64,000 bases of DNA from Aliarcobacter sp. (lineage in GTDB: Bacteria > Campylobacterota > Campylobacteria > Campylobacterales > Arcobacteraceae), in contig JAQTXB010000013.1 in NCBI GenBank assembly GCA_028688995.1, positions 1 to 64,000 on the forward strand. Direction: 5' to 3'. This document shows, piece by piece, positions 36,248 through 44,155 of the stretch. Each line of letters begins with the position of its first letter. Within the stretch, counting starts at the first letter, position 1. A program made the position numbers and the translations under genes. Below the pieces are notes generated by a model. It ran no database searches. It saw only the letters and a list, made by a program, of their open reading frames with translations, and was not told the origin of the DNA.

Positions 36248-36399
36248 TAGTTTTTATATTCACCAGTAGTTGGATTAACCATATGAGGCATTTTCCAAGT
36301 TCCATCACTATCTTTAACAGGTTTTTTTAATGTTATTTTGTAGTGAGTTCTTCTTTTTGCTGATCTAGTATGAGATACTCTTCTCTTAGGTACTGCCAT
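36247..36399 (-). CDS. rpmF: 50S ribosomal protein L32
   Basis: This 50-residue protein begins [17 protein letters not shown] and ends PTTGEYKN, with the conserved [10 protein letters not shown] segment in between. L32 is a large-subunit protein. A clear AAGGAG ribosome site lies upstream. The cysteines that bind zinc in some L32 proteins are absent. The gene sits 11 bases after the DUF177 gene and overlaps plsX by one base, the common rpmF-plsX-fabH arrangement. Confidence 0.97.
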   Translation of the reverse strand: MAVPKRRVSHTRSAKRRTHYKITLKKPVKDSDGTWKMPHMVNPTTGEYKN

Positions 36400-36410
36400 T
36401 TTAATTCTCC

Positions 36411-36788
36411 TTAAAATTCTTTTTCAAAATTATCACCAAGTTGTGCACAATCGTCACACAGGTGATAGTCACTTTTGATACTATTTAATTCACTTTCGAT
36501 GATTTCATCAAAATCAATTAAACTGTTTTCAACTTCTATTACTAAATATTCACTTTCATCATTTTTGTAAATGCCATCACTTAATAATAAATGAAGCTCT
36601 TCATCAACTTCAATTTCTTCAGTTTTTCCACATCTACAACAATCAATTTCAGTACTGCCTTTTAGTACTCCGTCAATTTTTACTAATGATTGCGACATTT
36701 TACAAAAAGTACCTTCAATTTTAACTGAATTGGAAATAAACTCCAATTCTTTGCTTACTTGAGGAACTTTTTTAAATTCAATTTTCAT
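36411..36788 (-). CDS. DUF177 (YceD-like) family protein
   Basis: The 125-residue protein lies directly before rpmF, the position of the YceD/DUF177 family, which has been linked to 23S rRNA accumulation in other bacteria. It has a CCRCGK motif near residue 50 and a CDDC motif near residue 116, a likely zinc-binding set, and acidic stretches between. No signal or membrane segment is seen. The neighbours ndk and rpmF match the order in H. pylori as I recall it. Confidence 0.82.
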   Translation of the reverse strand: MKIEFKKVPQVSKELEFISNSVKIEGTFCKMSQSLVKIDGVLKGSTEIDCCRCGKTEEIEVDEELHLLLSDGIYKNDESEYLVIEVENSLIDFDEIIESELNSIKSDYHLCDDCAQLGDNFEKEF

Positions 36789-36814
36789 TATAAAGTGTAT
36801 TTATTAATAGTTAA

Positions 36815-37228
36815 TTAACAAATTTCTTTTTGTGCAAAGAAGAAATTAATCTCATTTGCTGCATTTTCTAATGAATCAGAACCGTGAACTGCATTTGCAT
36901 CAATTGATTCTGCAAAATCTGCTCTAATTGTTCCAGCAGCAGCTTCTTTAGGATTAGTTGCACCCATTAATTCTCTGTTTATTGCCATTGCGTTAACACC
37001 TTCTAAAACTGTTACTACAACTGGTCCTGAGATCATGAATTCAACTAAATCTTTAAAGAAAGGTCTTGCTGCATGAACTGCATAAAAAGCTTCAGCTTCA
37101 GCTTGGCTTAATTGCATTTTTCTAGTAGCTGCAATTCTTAATCCAGCTGTTTCGAATCTGTCTAAGATTTTCCCAACTACATTTTTTGCTACAGCGTCTG
37201 GTTTAATGATTGATAATGTTTGTTCCAT
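36815..37228 (-). CDS. ndk: Nucleoside diphosphate kinase
   Basis: The 137-residue enzyme balances nucleoside triphosphate pools by phosphate transfer through a phosphohistidine. It begins [16 protein letters not shown] and shows the active-site segment [12 protein letters not shown] with the catalytic His near residue 117. A leader with TTGTATTCCTCG-type sequence precedes it on the plus-strand view. It lies 26 bases before the DUF177 gene and probably starts the ndk-fabH unit. Confidence 0.96.
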   Translation of the reverse strand: MEQTLSIIKPDAVAKNVVGKILDRFETAGLRIAATRKMQLSQAEAEAFYAVHAARPFFKDLVEFMISGPVVVTVLEGVNAMAINRELMGATNPKEAAAGTIRADFAESIDANAVHGSDSLENAANEINFFFAQKEIC

Positions 37229-37278
37229 TACTTGTATTCCTCGATTTTTTTAAAGTCGCGGATTATACCTAAAAATAA

Positions 37279-37316
37279 AAAAAAAGGCAAGTAGCAAAAA
37301 CTACTCACCTTTTTTT
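37279..37316 (-). terminator. Terminator of the ferredoxin gene
   Basis: Outer A/T pairs and GG-CC (37286-37287 with 37308-37309) enclose a two-base internal loop and an AGTAG/CTACT stem (37290-37294 with 37301-37305). On the minus strand it follows the ferredoxin stop codon and ends in a long T tract. Confidence 0.75.
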
Positions 37317-37336
37317 AGTTTAAATAATGGTTAAAA

Positions 37337-37612
37337 TTAATCTTCAACTACAGGAGTACCAGGAGTTCCTCTGTCTTCTTTTTCAACAGAACTTGAACCA
37401 GCTTCATCCCATACAATACAACCTTCAGTTGGACATGCATCAGCACATGCTGGAGCATCATTATGACCTACGCACTCAACACATTTATCAGCGTATACAT
37501 AATATGTATCTGCTCCAGTTGGATTCTCATCATTATCAACGATTGCTTCTACTGGACACTCATCTAAACAAGCATCGCAACTAATACAAATATCAGTAAT
37601 TTTTACTGCCAT
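37337..37612 (-). CDS. Ferredoxin, two [4Fe-4S] clusters
   Basis: The 91-residue protein has two cluster motifs: CISCDACLDECP starting at residue 9, and a second with an insertion, CVECVGHNDAPACADACP, starting near residue 44. The inserted loop is typical of Allochromatium-type low-potential ferredoxins. The C-terminal tail is acidic and ends TPVVED. It likely donates electrons to pyruvate or 2-oxoglutarate oxidoreductases or similar enzymes, as inferred from the family. It is a single-gene unit. Confidence 0.92.
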   Translation of the reverse strand: MAVKITDICISCDACLDECPVEAIVDNDENPTGADTYYVYADKCVECVGHNDAPACADACPTEGCIVWDEAGSSSVEKEDRGTPGTPVVED

Positions 37613-37874
37613 AGTATATCTCCTAATTAAAATTTAGAAAACTTTATCACAGTAAATATAAAATTATCTTTAAAATGTAGAAATAGTATTCCTCTAAATA
37701 CCCTAATTGTAATAAATGAATAATTATTTAATATATAATTTTACTAAAAGGATAATATTTATTAGATGATAATATTTTTTATAAATTTCAAAATTTAAGG
37801 AAACTCACAGTTTGTTTTAAAAAAATTGTTATATAATTTCAGGATAAAATTAATTATTTAAAAGGAAAAAAGAT
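37613..37874. promoter_or_regulatory. Divergent promoter region, ferredoxin and peroxiredoxin
   Basis: The 262-base gap between two divergent genes is very AT-rich. TATAAT at 37832-37837 lies 38 bases before the peroxiredoxin ATG and is the best -10 candidate for that gene. I see no clear operator, although peroxide-responsive control would be expected for such a gene. Confidence 0.4.
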
Positions 37875-38471
37875 ATGTTAGTAACAAAAAAAGCTCCAGA
37901 TTTTACAGCAAAAGCTGTACTTGCAGATGGTCAAATTGTAGAAAATTTTAATTTATATGAAAACATTGGTGAAAAAGGTGCAGTATTATTCTTTTACCCA
38001 TTAGACTTTACATTTGTTTGTCCTTCTGAAATTATTGCTTTCTCAAAAAGAATTGAAGAATTTACTTCAAGAGGAGTATCAGTAATTGGTTGTTCAGTTG
38101 ATTCTCAATTTTCTCACTTCGCATGGAGAGAAACTCCAGTTGAACAAGGTGGAATTGGAAGAGTTAAATTTCCATTAGTAGCTGACCTTTCAAAATCAAT
38201 CTCTAGAGATTATGATGTATTATTTGGTGAATCAGTTGCATTAAGAGGTTCATTCTTAATTGATGCAGATGGAACAGTAAGACATGCAGTAATTAATGAC
38301 TTACCATTAGGAAGAAACATTGATGAGATGATCAGAATGGTAGATGCAATGTTATTTACAAATGAGCATGGTGAAGTTTGTCCTGCTGGTTGGGCAAAAG
38401 GTGACGAAGGTATGAAAGCTAACACTGCAGGTGTTGCTGAATATTTAGCAAAAAATGAAGGTAAATTATAA
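37875..38471 (+). CDS. Typical 2-Cys peroxiredoxin (AhpC/Tsa family)
   Basis: The 198-residue peroxidase reduces hydrogen peroxide and organic peroxides. The peroxidatic Cys49 sits in DFTFVCPSE, with Arg in FAWRETP near residue 120, and the resolving Cys is in HGEVCPAGW near residue 168. The C-terminal helix ends in the family's YLAKNEGKL. AAAGGAAAA precedes the ATG. It is a single-gene unit closed by a strong terminator. Confidence 0.95.
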   Translation: MLVTKKAPDFTAKAVLADGQIVENFNLYENIGEKGAVLFFYPLDFTFVCPSEIIAFSKRIEEFTSRGVSVIGCSVDSQFSHFAWRETPVEQGGIGRVKFPLVADLSKSISRDYDVLFGESVALRGSFLIDADGTVRHAVINDLPLGRNIDEMIRMVDAMLFTNEHGEVCPAGWAKGDEGMKANTAGVAEYLAKNEGKL

Positions 38472-38494
38472 TATTTAACTATATTATAATAAGT

Positions 38495-38530
38495 AAAAAG
38501 GTATCAAATTTTATTTTGATACCTTTTTTT
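38495..38530 (+). terminator. Terminator of the peroxiredoxin gene
   Basis: AAAAAGGTATCAAA (38495-38508) pairs with TTTGATACCTTTTT (38515-38528) around a TTTTAT loop, followed by more T. Confidence 0.92.
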
Positions 38531-38546
38531 ATGTAAAGCTATTTTA

Positions 38547-38575
38547 TTGACAATTTTTCAAATTAACACTACAAT
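38547..38575 (+). promoter_or_regulatory. Sigma-70 type promoter of rho
   Basis: TTGACA (38547-38552) and TACAAT (38570-38575) are separated by exactly 17 bases, the closest match to a full consensus promoter I found in the window. Transcription would start near 38582 and leave a leader of about 74 bases. Confidence 0.75.
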
Positions 38576-38592
38576 AACGCTAATACTTTAAT

Positions 38593-38620
38593 AAAAACTA
38601 CAAAAAACTACAAAAACTAC
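38593..38620 (+). repeat. Three tandem A5-6CTAC repeats in the rho leader
   Basis: AAAAACTAC, AAAAAACTAC and AAAAACTAC lie head to tail at 38593-38601, 38602-38611 and 38612-38620. They fall inside the predicted untranslated leader of rho. The leader is unstructured and lacks G here, as expected of a Rho loading site, though the C content is modest. Confidence 0.6.
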
Positions 38621-38655
38621 ATAAACTTATGTAAAATCAAAGGTAAAAAATACTC

Positions 38656-39984
38656 ATGGAAGAGTCTAAAGAAGAAACAAAAACAAAAACTCCAACTTCG
38701 AAAAAAGCAAGAACGCATATTCCTGTTGAAGGTTATAAGATTGAGCAACTAAGAGAATTTCCCCTAGAAGAACTTATAAATATCGCAAATGAACTTGAAG
38801 TAGAAAATCCTCAAGAGTTAAAACGACAAGATTTAATGTTTACAATTTTAAGATCACAAATTGATGCTGGTGGATTTATTTTATTTACTGGTATTTTAGA
38901 GATTAAAGAGGGTGGTTTTGGATTTTTAAGAGCAATTGATGGAAACTTTTCTGATACATCAAATGACTCTTATGTAAGTGCAACACAAATTAGAAAATTT
39001 GCTTTAAGAACTGGTGATATTGTTTCTGGACAAGTTAGACCTCCAAATAAAGAGAGTGAAAAATATAACGCATTATTAAAAATAGAAGCAATAAACTATC
39101 TTCCAGTAAAAGAGTCAAAAAACAGACCTTTATTTGATAACTTAACTCCTCTTTATTCAACAAAAAGATTTAACTTTGAATATGAATCAACAAGAATGAC
39201 AGGAAGAATGCTTGACTTATTTGCTCCAATGGGTAAAGGTCAAAGAGGACTTATTGTTGCACCACCAAAAACTGGGAAAACTGAACTTTTAAAAGAGTTA
39301 GCTCATGCAATTGCAAGAAATCATCCTGAAGTTACATTAATGGTTTTATTAATTGATGAAAGACCTGAAGAAGTTACTGATATGCAAAGAAGTGTTAGAG
39401 GAGAAGTTTATTCTTCTACATTTGATTTACCTGCACATAACCATGTAAGAGTTGCAGAAATTGTTATTGAGAAAGCAAAAAGACTTGTTGAAATGAAAAA
39501 AGATGTAGTTATCTTGTTGGATTCTATTACTAGATTAGCGCGAGCTTATAATACAGTAACACCATCATCTGGAAAAGTTCTTTCAGGTGGGGTTGATGCA
39601 AATGCTTTACATAAACCAAAAAGATTTTTTGGAGCTGCTAGAAATATTGAAGAGGGTGGAAGTTTAACTATTATTTCAACTGCACTTATTGAAACTGGTT
39701 CAAAAATGGATGAAGTTATTTTTGAAGAGTTCAAAGGAACAGGAAATAGTGAAGTTGTACTTTCAAGAAATGCTGCAAATAAAAGAGTTTATCCAGCTCT
39801 TGACATTACAAAATCTGGAACAAGAAAAGAAGAGTTACTTCTTACTCCTGATGTTCTACAAAAAACTTGGATTTTAAGAAATGCAATTTCACAAATGGAT
39901 GAAGTTGAAGCTCTTAAATTCTTATACTCAAAAATGCAAAAAACTAAAAACAACGAAGATTTTTTTAACTCAATGAACGAATAG
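38656..39984 (+). CDS. rho: Transcription termination factor Rho
   Basis: Rho is a hexameric RNA helicase that ends transcription. The 442-residue protein has an N-terminal extension rich in Lys and Thr (1-20), a Rho N-terminal helical domain (about 28-70), an RNA-binding cold-shock-like domain (about 75-150, with GFGFLRA), and the RecA-type ATPase with [13 protein letters not shown] near residue 205, [13 protein letters not shown] near residue 232 and the [13 protein letters not shown] region near residue 290. The leader carries tandem repeats that may serve autoregulation. A hairpin follows the stop. Confidence 0.97.
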   Translation: MEESKEETKTKTPTSKKARTHIPVEGYKIEQLREFPLEELINIANELEVENPQELKRQDLMFTILRSQIDAGGFILFTGILEIKEGGFGFLRAIDGNFSDTSNDSYVSATQIRKFALRTGDIVSGQVRPPNKESEKYNALLKIEAINYLPVKESKNRPLFDNLTPLYSTKRFNFEYESTRMTGRMLDLFAPMGKGQRGLIVAPPKTGKTELLKELAHAIARNHPEVTLMVLLIDERPEEVTDMQRSVRGEVYSSTFDLPAHNHVRVAEIVIEKAKRLVEMKKDVVILLDSITRLARAYNTVTPSSGKVLSGGVDANALHKPKRFFGAARNIEEGGSLTIISTALIETGSKMDEVIFEEFKGTGNSEVVLSRNAANKRVYPALDITKSGTRKEELLLTPDVLQKTWILRNAISQMDEVEALKFLYSKMQKTKNNEDFFNSMNE

Positions 39985-40010
39985 AAGGAGTGCATATTGC
40001 ACTTCTTAAT
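39985..40010 (+). terminator. Hairpin after rho
   Basis: AAGGAGTGCA (39985-39994) pairs with TGCACTTCTT (39998-40007), with one G-T pair and a TAT loop, followed by AATTTTATT. The T tract is weak. Confidence 0.6.
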
Positions 40011-40114
40011 TTTATTAATTATATATTAATTATACTAACTTACTTAAAAATTACACTTTTAAATCATATCTTATTCATTTTTCTATATTATTGCATCTCT
40101 TATAAGGATAAAAA

Positions 40115-41071
40115 TTGATTAAGATTAAAAATTTAAACAAACATTATGGAGATATTAAAGTTTTAAATGATATTTCTATTGAGATAAAAAAAGGTGAAAT
40201 TTTTGCTATTGTTGGACATAGTGGTGCTGGAAAATCTACATTAATGCGTTGTATTAATGGCCTTGAAAATTATACAAATGGCTCACTAAAAGTTAATGAT
40301 AAAGAGATTAAAAATTTACAAAAGAATGAATTAAGAGAATTTAGAAAAAATGTAGGAATGATATTTCAGCATTTTTCACTAATTCAAAGAAAAACAGTAT
40401 TTGAAAATATTGCTTTACCAATGCAACTTTGGGGATATAAAAAAGATGAGATTTTAAAAAAAGTAAATGATTTATTAGTTTTAGTTGGTTTAGAAGAGAA
40501 AATAGATTCTTATCCAAATCAATTAAGTGGAGGACAAAAGCAAAGAGTTGCAATTGCTAGAGCTTTAACTTTAGATCCTGATATTTTACTCTCAGATGAA
40601 GCAACTTCTGCTCTTGATCCAAATACTACAAGATCAATTTTAAATCTATTAAAACAGATAAATGAGAAACTAAATATAACTATTATTTTAGTTACACATG
40701 AAATGGAAGTTGTAAAACAAATTGCACAAAAAGCACTTTTGTTGGATCATGGAAATATTATAGGTTTTGATACTACAGAAGAGTTGTTTTTAAAGCCAGA
40801 TATAAAAATGAAAGAATTTTTAGGTGAAACAGAAGTTGTACCAAATAATGGAGTTAATATAAAAATCTATTTTCCAAAAGATAATGCTTTTCAATCTTTT
40901 ATTACAAAAATGGCAAGGGAACTTGATAAGGATTTTAATATTGTATGGGGAAAACTTGAAGAGATAAATGGTCATATTATTGGAAATATGGTTATAAATA
41001 TTGAAGATAAAGATAAAGAGTTAGTTACTAATTATATAAAAGAGCATGATATTGTTTGGGAGATATTATAA
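40115..41071 (+). CDS. metN: Methionine ABC transporter, ATP-binding protein
   Basis: The 318-residue ATPase powers methionine import with MetI and MetQ. It has Walker [10 protein letters not shown] at about residue 33, the signature [15 protein letters not shown], Walker [13 protein letters not shown] and a C-terminal NIL-type domain (about 245-318), the ligand-sensing domain of MetN. The start is TTG with AAGGAT upstream. Its stop codon overlaps the metI start (TAATG). Confidence 0.93.
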   Translation: MIKIKNLNKHYGDIKVLNDISIEIKKGEIFAIVGHSGAGKSTLMRCINGLENYTNGSLKVNDKEIKNLQKNELREFRKNVGMIFQHFSLIQRKTVFENIALPMQLWGYKKDEILKKVNDLLVLVGLEEKIDSYPNQLSGGQKQRVAIARALTLDPDILLSDEATSALDPNTTRSILNLLKQINEKLNITIILVTHEMEVVKQIAQKALLLDHGNIIGFDTTEELFLKPDIKMKEFLGETEVVPNNGVNIKIYFPKDNAFQSFITKMARELDKDFNIVWGKLEEINGHIIGNMVINIEDKDKELVTNYIKEHDIVWEIL

Positions 41072-41709
41072 TGACAGATATTTTAACTACTGCACTTGGC
41101 GAGACTATTTATATGTCATTTGTATCTACATTTTTTGCTGTTATCATAGGTTTCTTTTTAGCAATTATTTTAACACTTACTTCAAAAGATGGTTTAAGAG
41201 AAAATTTAAAAGTATATGCAACTTTAGATGTTGTTATTAATACTTTGCGGTCTTTTCCCTTTATTATTTTAATGATAATTTTATTTCCAGTTACAAAATT
41301 TTTAATTGGTAAAAGTATTGGAACAACGGCTGCTATTATTCCTCTTACAATTGGAGCTGCACCTTTTATTGCAAGATTAATTGAAAGTGCATTTAAAGAA
41401 GTAGATTTTGGGGTAATTCAAGCTGCAAAATCATTTGGTGCTAGTGATTCTCAAATTATATTCAAAATCATGTTTGTTGAAGCACTTCCTTCTATCATCT
41501 CAGCAATTACCTTAACTTTGATTACAGTAATAGGATTTTCAGCAATGGCTGGTGCTGTTGGTGGTGGAGGATTGGGTGATGTTGCCATTAAATATGGTTA
41601 TTATAGATTTCAAACAGAAACAATGATTTATACAGTATTAATCTTAATTGTATTGGTACAAGTTGTTCAAAGTTTGGGCAATTATTTATACAAAATTACA
41701 AAAAAATAA
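41071..41709 (+). CDS. metI: Methionine ABC transporter, permease
   Basis: The 212-residue protein has about five membrane helices and the inner-membrane-component motif in ESAFKEVDFGVIQAAKSFGASDSQIIFKI near residue 105, where the EAA loop contacts MetN. GGGLGDVAIKYGYYRF near residue 162 is typical of MetI. I chose the ATG that overlaps the metN stop; GGGAG lies nine bases upstream. Confidence 0.93.
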   Translation: MTDILTTALGETIYMSFVSTFFAVIIGFFLAIILTLTSKDGLRENLKVYATLDVVINTLRSFPFIILMIILFPVTKFLIGKSIGTTAAIIPLTIGAAPFIARLIESAFKEVDFGVIQAAKSFGASDSQIIFKIMFVEALPSIISAITLTLITVIGFSAMAGAVGGGGLGDVAIKYGYYRFQTETMIYTVLILIVLVQVVQSLGNYLYKITKK

Positions 41710-41719
41710 AGGAAAATTT

Positions 41720-42547
41720 ATGTTAAAAAATATTTTAAAATTTACACTTGCAAGTGTTTTAGCATTTGGATTTAGTGCTTGTAATGATTCAAAAGAATCA
41801 AAAGAAGTTAAAGAAACAAAAGTTGAAAAAAAAGAGATAGTTATAAAAGTTGGAGCAACACCAGTTCCCCATGCTGAGATATTAGAAGCTGTAAAACCTA
41901 TATTAAAAGCAAAAGGTTATGATTTACAAATTGTAGAGTTTACAGATTATGTAACTCCAAATATTGCTGTAAATGAGGGTGAATTAGATGCAAACTTCTT
42001 CCAACATTTACCATATTTAGAAGAGTTTAATAAAAACAAAAATACAGAATTAGTAAAAACTGTAAATGTACACTTAGAGCCAATGGGATTATATTCTCAT
42101 AAAATCAAAACATTAAGTGAATTAGCAGATGGAGCAACAATTGCAGTTCCAAATGACCCTACAAACGAAAGTAGAGCTTTAGATATTTTAGCTAAACAAG
42201 GTCTTTTAACATTCAAAGATGTTCCATTTAAAACAATAGTTGATATTGTAAATAATCCAAAAAATCTACAAATCAAAGAGTTAGATGCTCCTCAATTACC
42301 AAGAGTTTTAGATGAAGTTGATGCTGCAATTATTAATACAAACTATGCACTTCCTGCAAATTTAAATCCATTAACAGATGCAATAGTTTTAGAATCAAAA
42401 GATTCTCCTTATGCAAATATTATTGTAGTAAAAAGAGAAAATGAAAATAAAGATTCTATAAAAGCTTTAGCTGAAGCTATTAATGCAGAAGATATTAGAA
42501 CATTTATCAAAGAAAAATATAAAGGTTCTATCATAGAAGCGTTCTAG
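41720..42547 (+). CDS. metQ: Methionine-binding lipoprotein
   Basis: The 275-residue NlpA-family protein binds methionine at the outer face of the inner membrane. Its signal peptide ends in lipobox GFSA-C21. The mature protein contains KVGATPVPHAEILE near residue 45 and NEGELDANFFQHLPYLEEFNK near residue 88, the classic family block, followed by IAVPNDPTNESRAL. The ATG at 41720 has AAAGGAAAA upstream. It ends the metNIQ operon and is followed by a terminator. Confidence 0.93.
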   Translation: MLKNILKFTLASVLAFGFSACNDSKESKEVKETKVEKKEIVIKVGATPVPHAEILEAVKPILKAKGYDLQIVEFTDYVTPNIAVNEGELDANFFQHLPYLEEFNKNKNTELVKTVNVHLEPMGLYSHKIKTLSELADGATIAVPNDPTNESRALDILAKQGLLTFKDVPFKTIVDIVNNPKNLQIKELDAPQLPRVLDEVDAAIINTNYALPANLNPLTDAIVLESKDSPYANIIVVKRENENKDSIKALAEAINAEDIRTFIKEKYKGSIIEAF

Positions 42548-42562
42548 AAATCTAAAAGTAGG

Positions 42563-42598
42563 GCAGTATTATTTAGATAATATTGCTTATGCTTTTTT
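42563..42598 (+). terminator. Terminator of metNIQ
   Basis: GCAGTATTAT (42563-42572) pairs with ATAATATTGC (42577-42586, one G-T pair) around a TTAG loop, followed after a few bases by a run of seven T. Confidence 0.7.
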
Positions 42599-42620
42599 TA
42601 ATTATTTTAAAATCCTAAAA

Positions 42621-43280
42621 TCATTCCTTAAAAACCTTTCCATACTGCTCAACTCTAAAATCAAAAGTTGTGTAATTAGGATTCTCTTTTTTTCTTTTTT
42701 TATAATATTCATTTGCGCCTATACTTTTATTTGCAGCATTTGATGGTGAGGTTAATGATATAGTTGTAAAAACTCTATTATCGAAAGTGAATTTATGTTT
42801 TTTTGGAAGATTGTTATCTATTAGTTCTATTTTTATATTGTTTTGTTTTAAGATTTTTCTCAAGAAATATTCTGGGCTATTTTTTGAATTTCCTCCTGTA
42901 AAAATAAGGGTATCTATAGTTGTATAACTTTTTAAATATCCTAAAATATCTCTTAATATAACCTCTTGCATTGTTGCATCACTGGCATCAAGTTTTGTTC
43001 TTGTGCAACTTTCAACTATGTCACAAATTCCAATTTTATTTTTTAGTATAAATTTTTCTCTTTGTTTTATTGCTTCTTTTGAATTATCAAAAAGTAAACC
43101 TAAATTAAAAATTTTATCTAATACTTGCCAAAGTAGATTATCTTGCGAGCCATATGGAAAATATACATCTTTTATTTTTAAATCTTTTTGGCAAAATCTA
43201 GGTGGTGGAAGAGTTCCAACAATTAAAAATTTTGTATTTTTGTCTAAAATTGGTTTATATGGATGAAAGTGAAAAAACAA
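42621..43280 (-). CDS. Uracil-DNA glycosylase superfamily protein
   Basis: The 219-residue protein resembles a Mug-like or hypoxanthine/uracil-DNA glycosylase. It shows FLIVGTLPPPRFC near residue 18, where the fold's first motif lies, KIGICDIVESCTRTKLDASD near residue 82 and the late motif TISLTSPSNAAN near residue 175. These repair enzymes remove uracil or related bases from DNA. The start is TTG with AAAGGA upstream. It is a single gene, divergent from murI. Confidence 0.75.
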   Translation of the reverse strand: MFFHFHPYKPILDKNTKFLIVGTLPPPRFCQKDLKIKDVYFPYGSQDNLLWQVLDKIFNLGLLFDNSKEAIKQREKFILKNKIGICDIVESCTRTKLDASDATMQEVILRDILGYLKSYTTIDTLIFTGGNSKNSPEYFLRKILKQNNIKIELIDNNLPKKHKFTFDNRVFTTISLTSPSNAANKSIGANEYYKKRKKENPNYTTFDFRVEQYGKVFKE

Positions 43281-43369
43281 AAAAATCCTTTTTGATTAAT
43301 AGATTGATTTTAACATTTTAGTTATATCTTTTTTGATATAATCTTAATAAATTTTATATAAGGCTTAAA

Positions 43370-44155
43370 TTGAAAGTAGGTGTATTTGATTCTGGGCTTG
43401 GTGGATTGACTGTTGTTAGTGCAATTCAAAAAGTCTTTAAAGGGGCAGAATTATTTTATATTGCAGATACAGCTTATGCTCCTTATGGTGAAAAAACAGT
43501 TGCTGAGATTTTAAATAGATGCGATAATATTACTAGATATCTTTTAGAAAAACATGGAATTGAAGCTTTAATTGTTGCTTGTAATACAGCTACAAGTGCT
43601 GCTATAAAACATTTGAGAGAAAAGTTTCCTTTTTTAATAGTTATTGGAACTGAACCTGGAATTAAACCTGCTATTTTAAATACAAAAACTTCACATGTTG
43701 GAGTCTTAGCAACACCCGCAACTTTAAAGGGCGATAAATATCAACTTTTAGTAAATGAGTTATCAAATATTAAAAAAGTAACTCTTTATGAACAAGCTTG
43801 TGTTGGTTTAGTTGAGCAAATAGAAAAGGGTGAAATTGACTCACCAAAAACTTTTGATATGTTAGAAAAATGGTTAGAACCAATGAAACAAAATGGTGTA
43901 GATACAATTGTTTTAGGTTGTACTCATTATCCTTTAGTGGATGAAGTTATAAAAAAAGTTATGGCAAATGATGTGACTTTAATAGAAACTGGAAATGCAA
44001 TAGCAAAAAGATTATTGCTTTTAAGTGAAGAAATAGGCCATAAAAATGAGGGAAATCTTGAAATAAATGTTTGTTTTACTGGTGAAATAAATAAACAAAT
44101 GATTGAAAAAATTTTAGAAAATAAAAATATAGAAGTTAGGAAGTGTACCATATGA
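43370..44155 (+). CDS. murI: Glutamate racemase
   Basis: MurI makes D-glutamate for peptidoglycan. The 261-residue enzyme has both catalytic cysteines: VACNTATSAA near residue 70 and LGCTHYPL near residue 181. The N-terminal GVFDSGLGGLTV and YIADTAYAPYG motifs are present. The start is TTG with AAGG upstream. Its stop codon overlaps the dnaX start (ATGA). Confidence 0.95.
   Translation: MKVGVFDSGLGGLTVVSAIQKVFKGAELFYIADTAYAPYGEKTVAEILNRCDNITRYLLEKHGIEALIVACNTATSAAIKHLREKFPFLIVIGTEPGIKPAILNTKTSHVGVLATPATLKGDKYQLLVNELSNIKKVTLYEQACVGLVEQIEKGEIDSPKTFDMLEKWLEPMKQNGVDTIVLGCTHYPLVDEVIKKVMANDVTLIETGNAIAKRLLLLSEEIGHKNEGNLEINVCFTGEINKQMIEKILENKNIEVRKCTI

Noticed and set aside
40011-40114. Methionine riboswitch upstream of metN
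   Set aside because: The leader before metN is short and A/T-rich with no stem set like an S-box or SAM-II element.
41046-41240. Aromatic- and Cys-rich frame of 64 codons at the start of metI
   Set aside because: It is the +1 shadow of metI and metN, has no ribosome site of its own and a composition (many Phe, Tyr, Cys) expected of an off-frame reading of AT-rich DNA.
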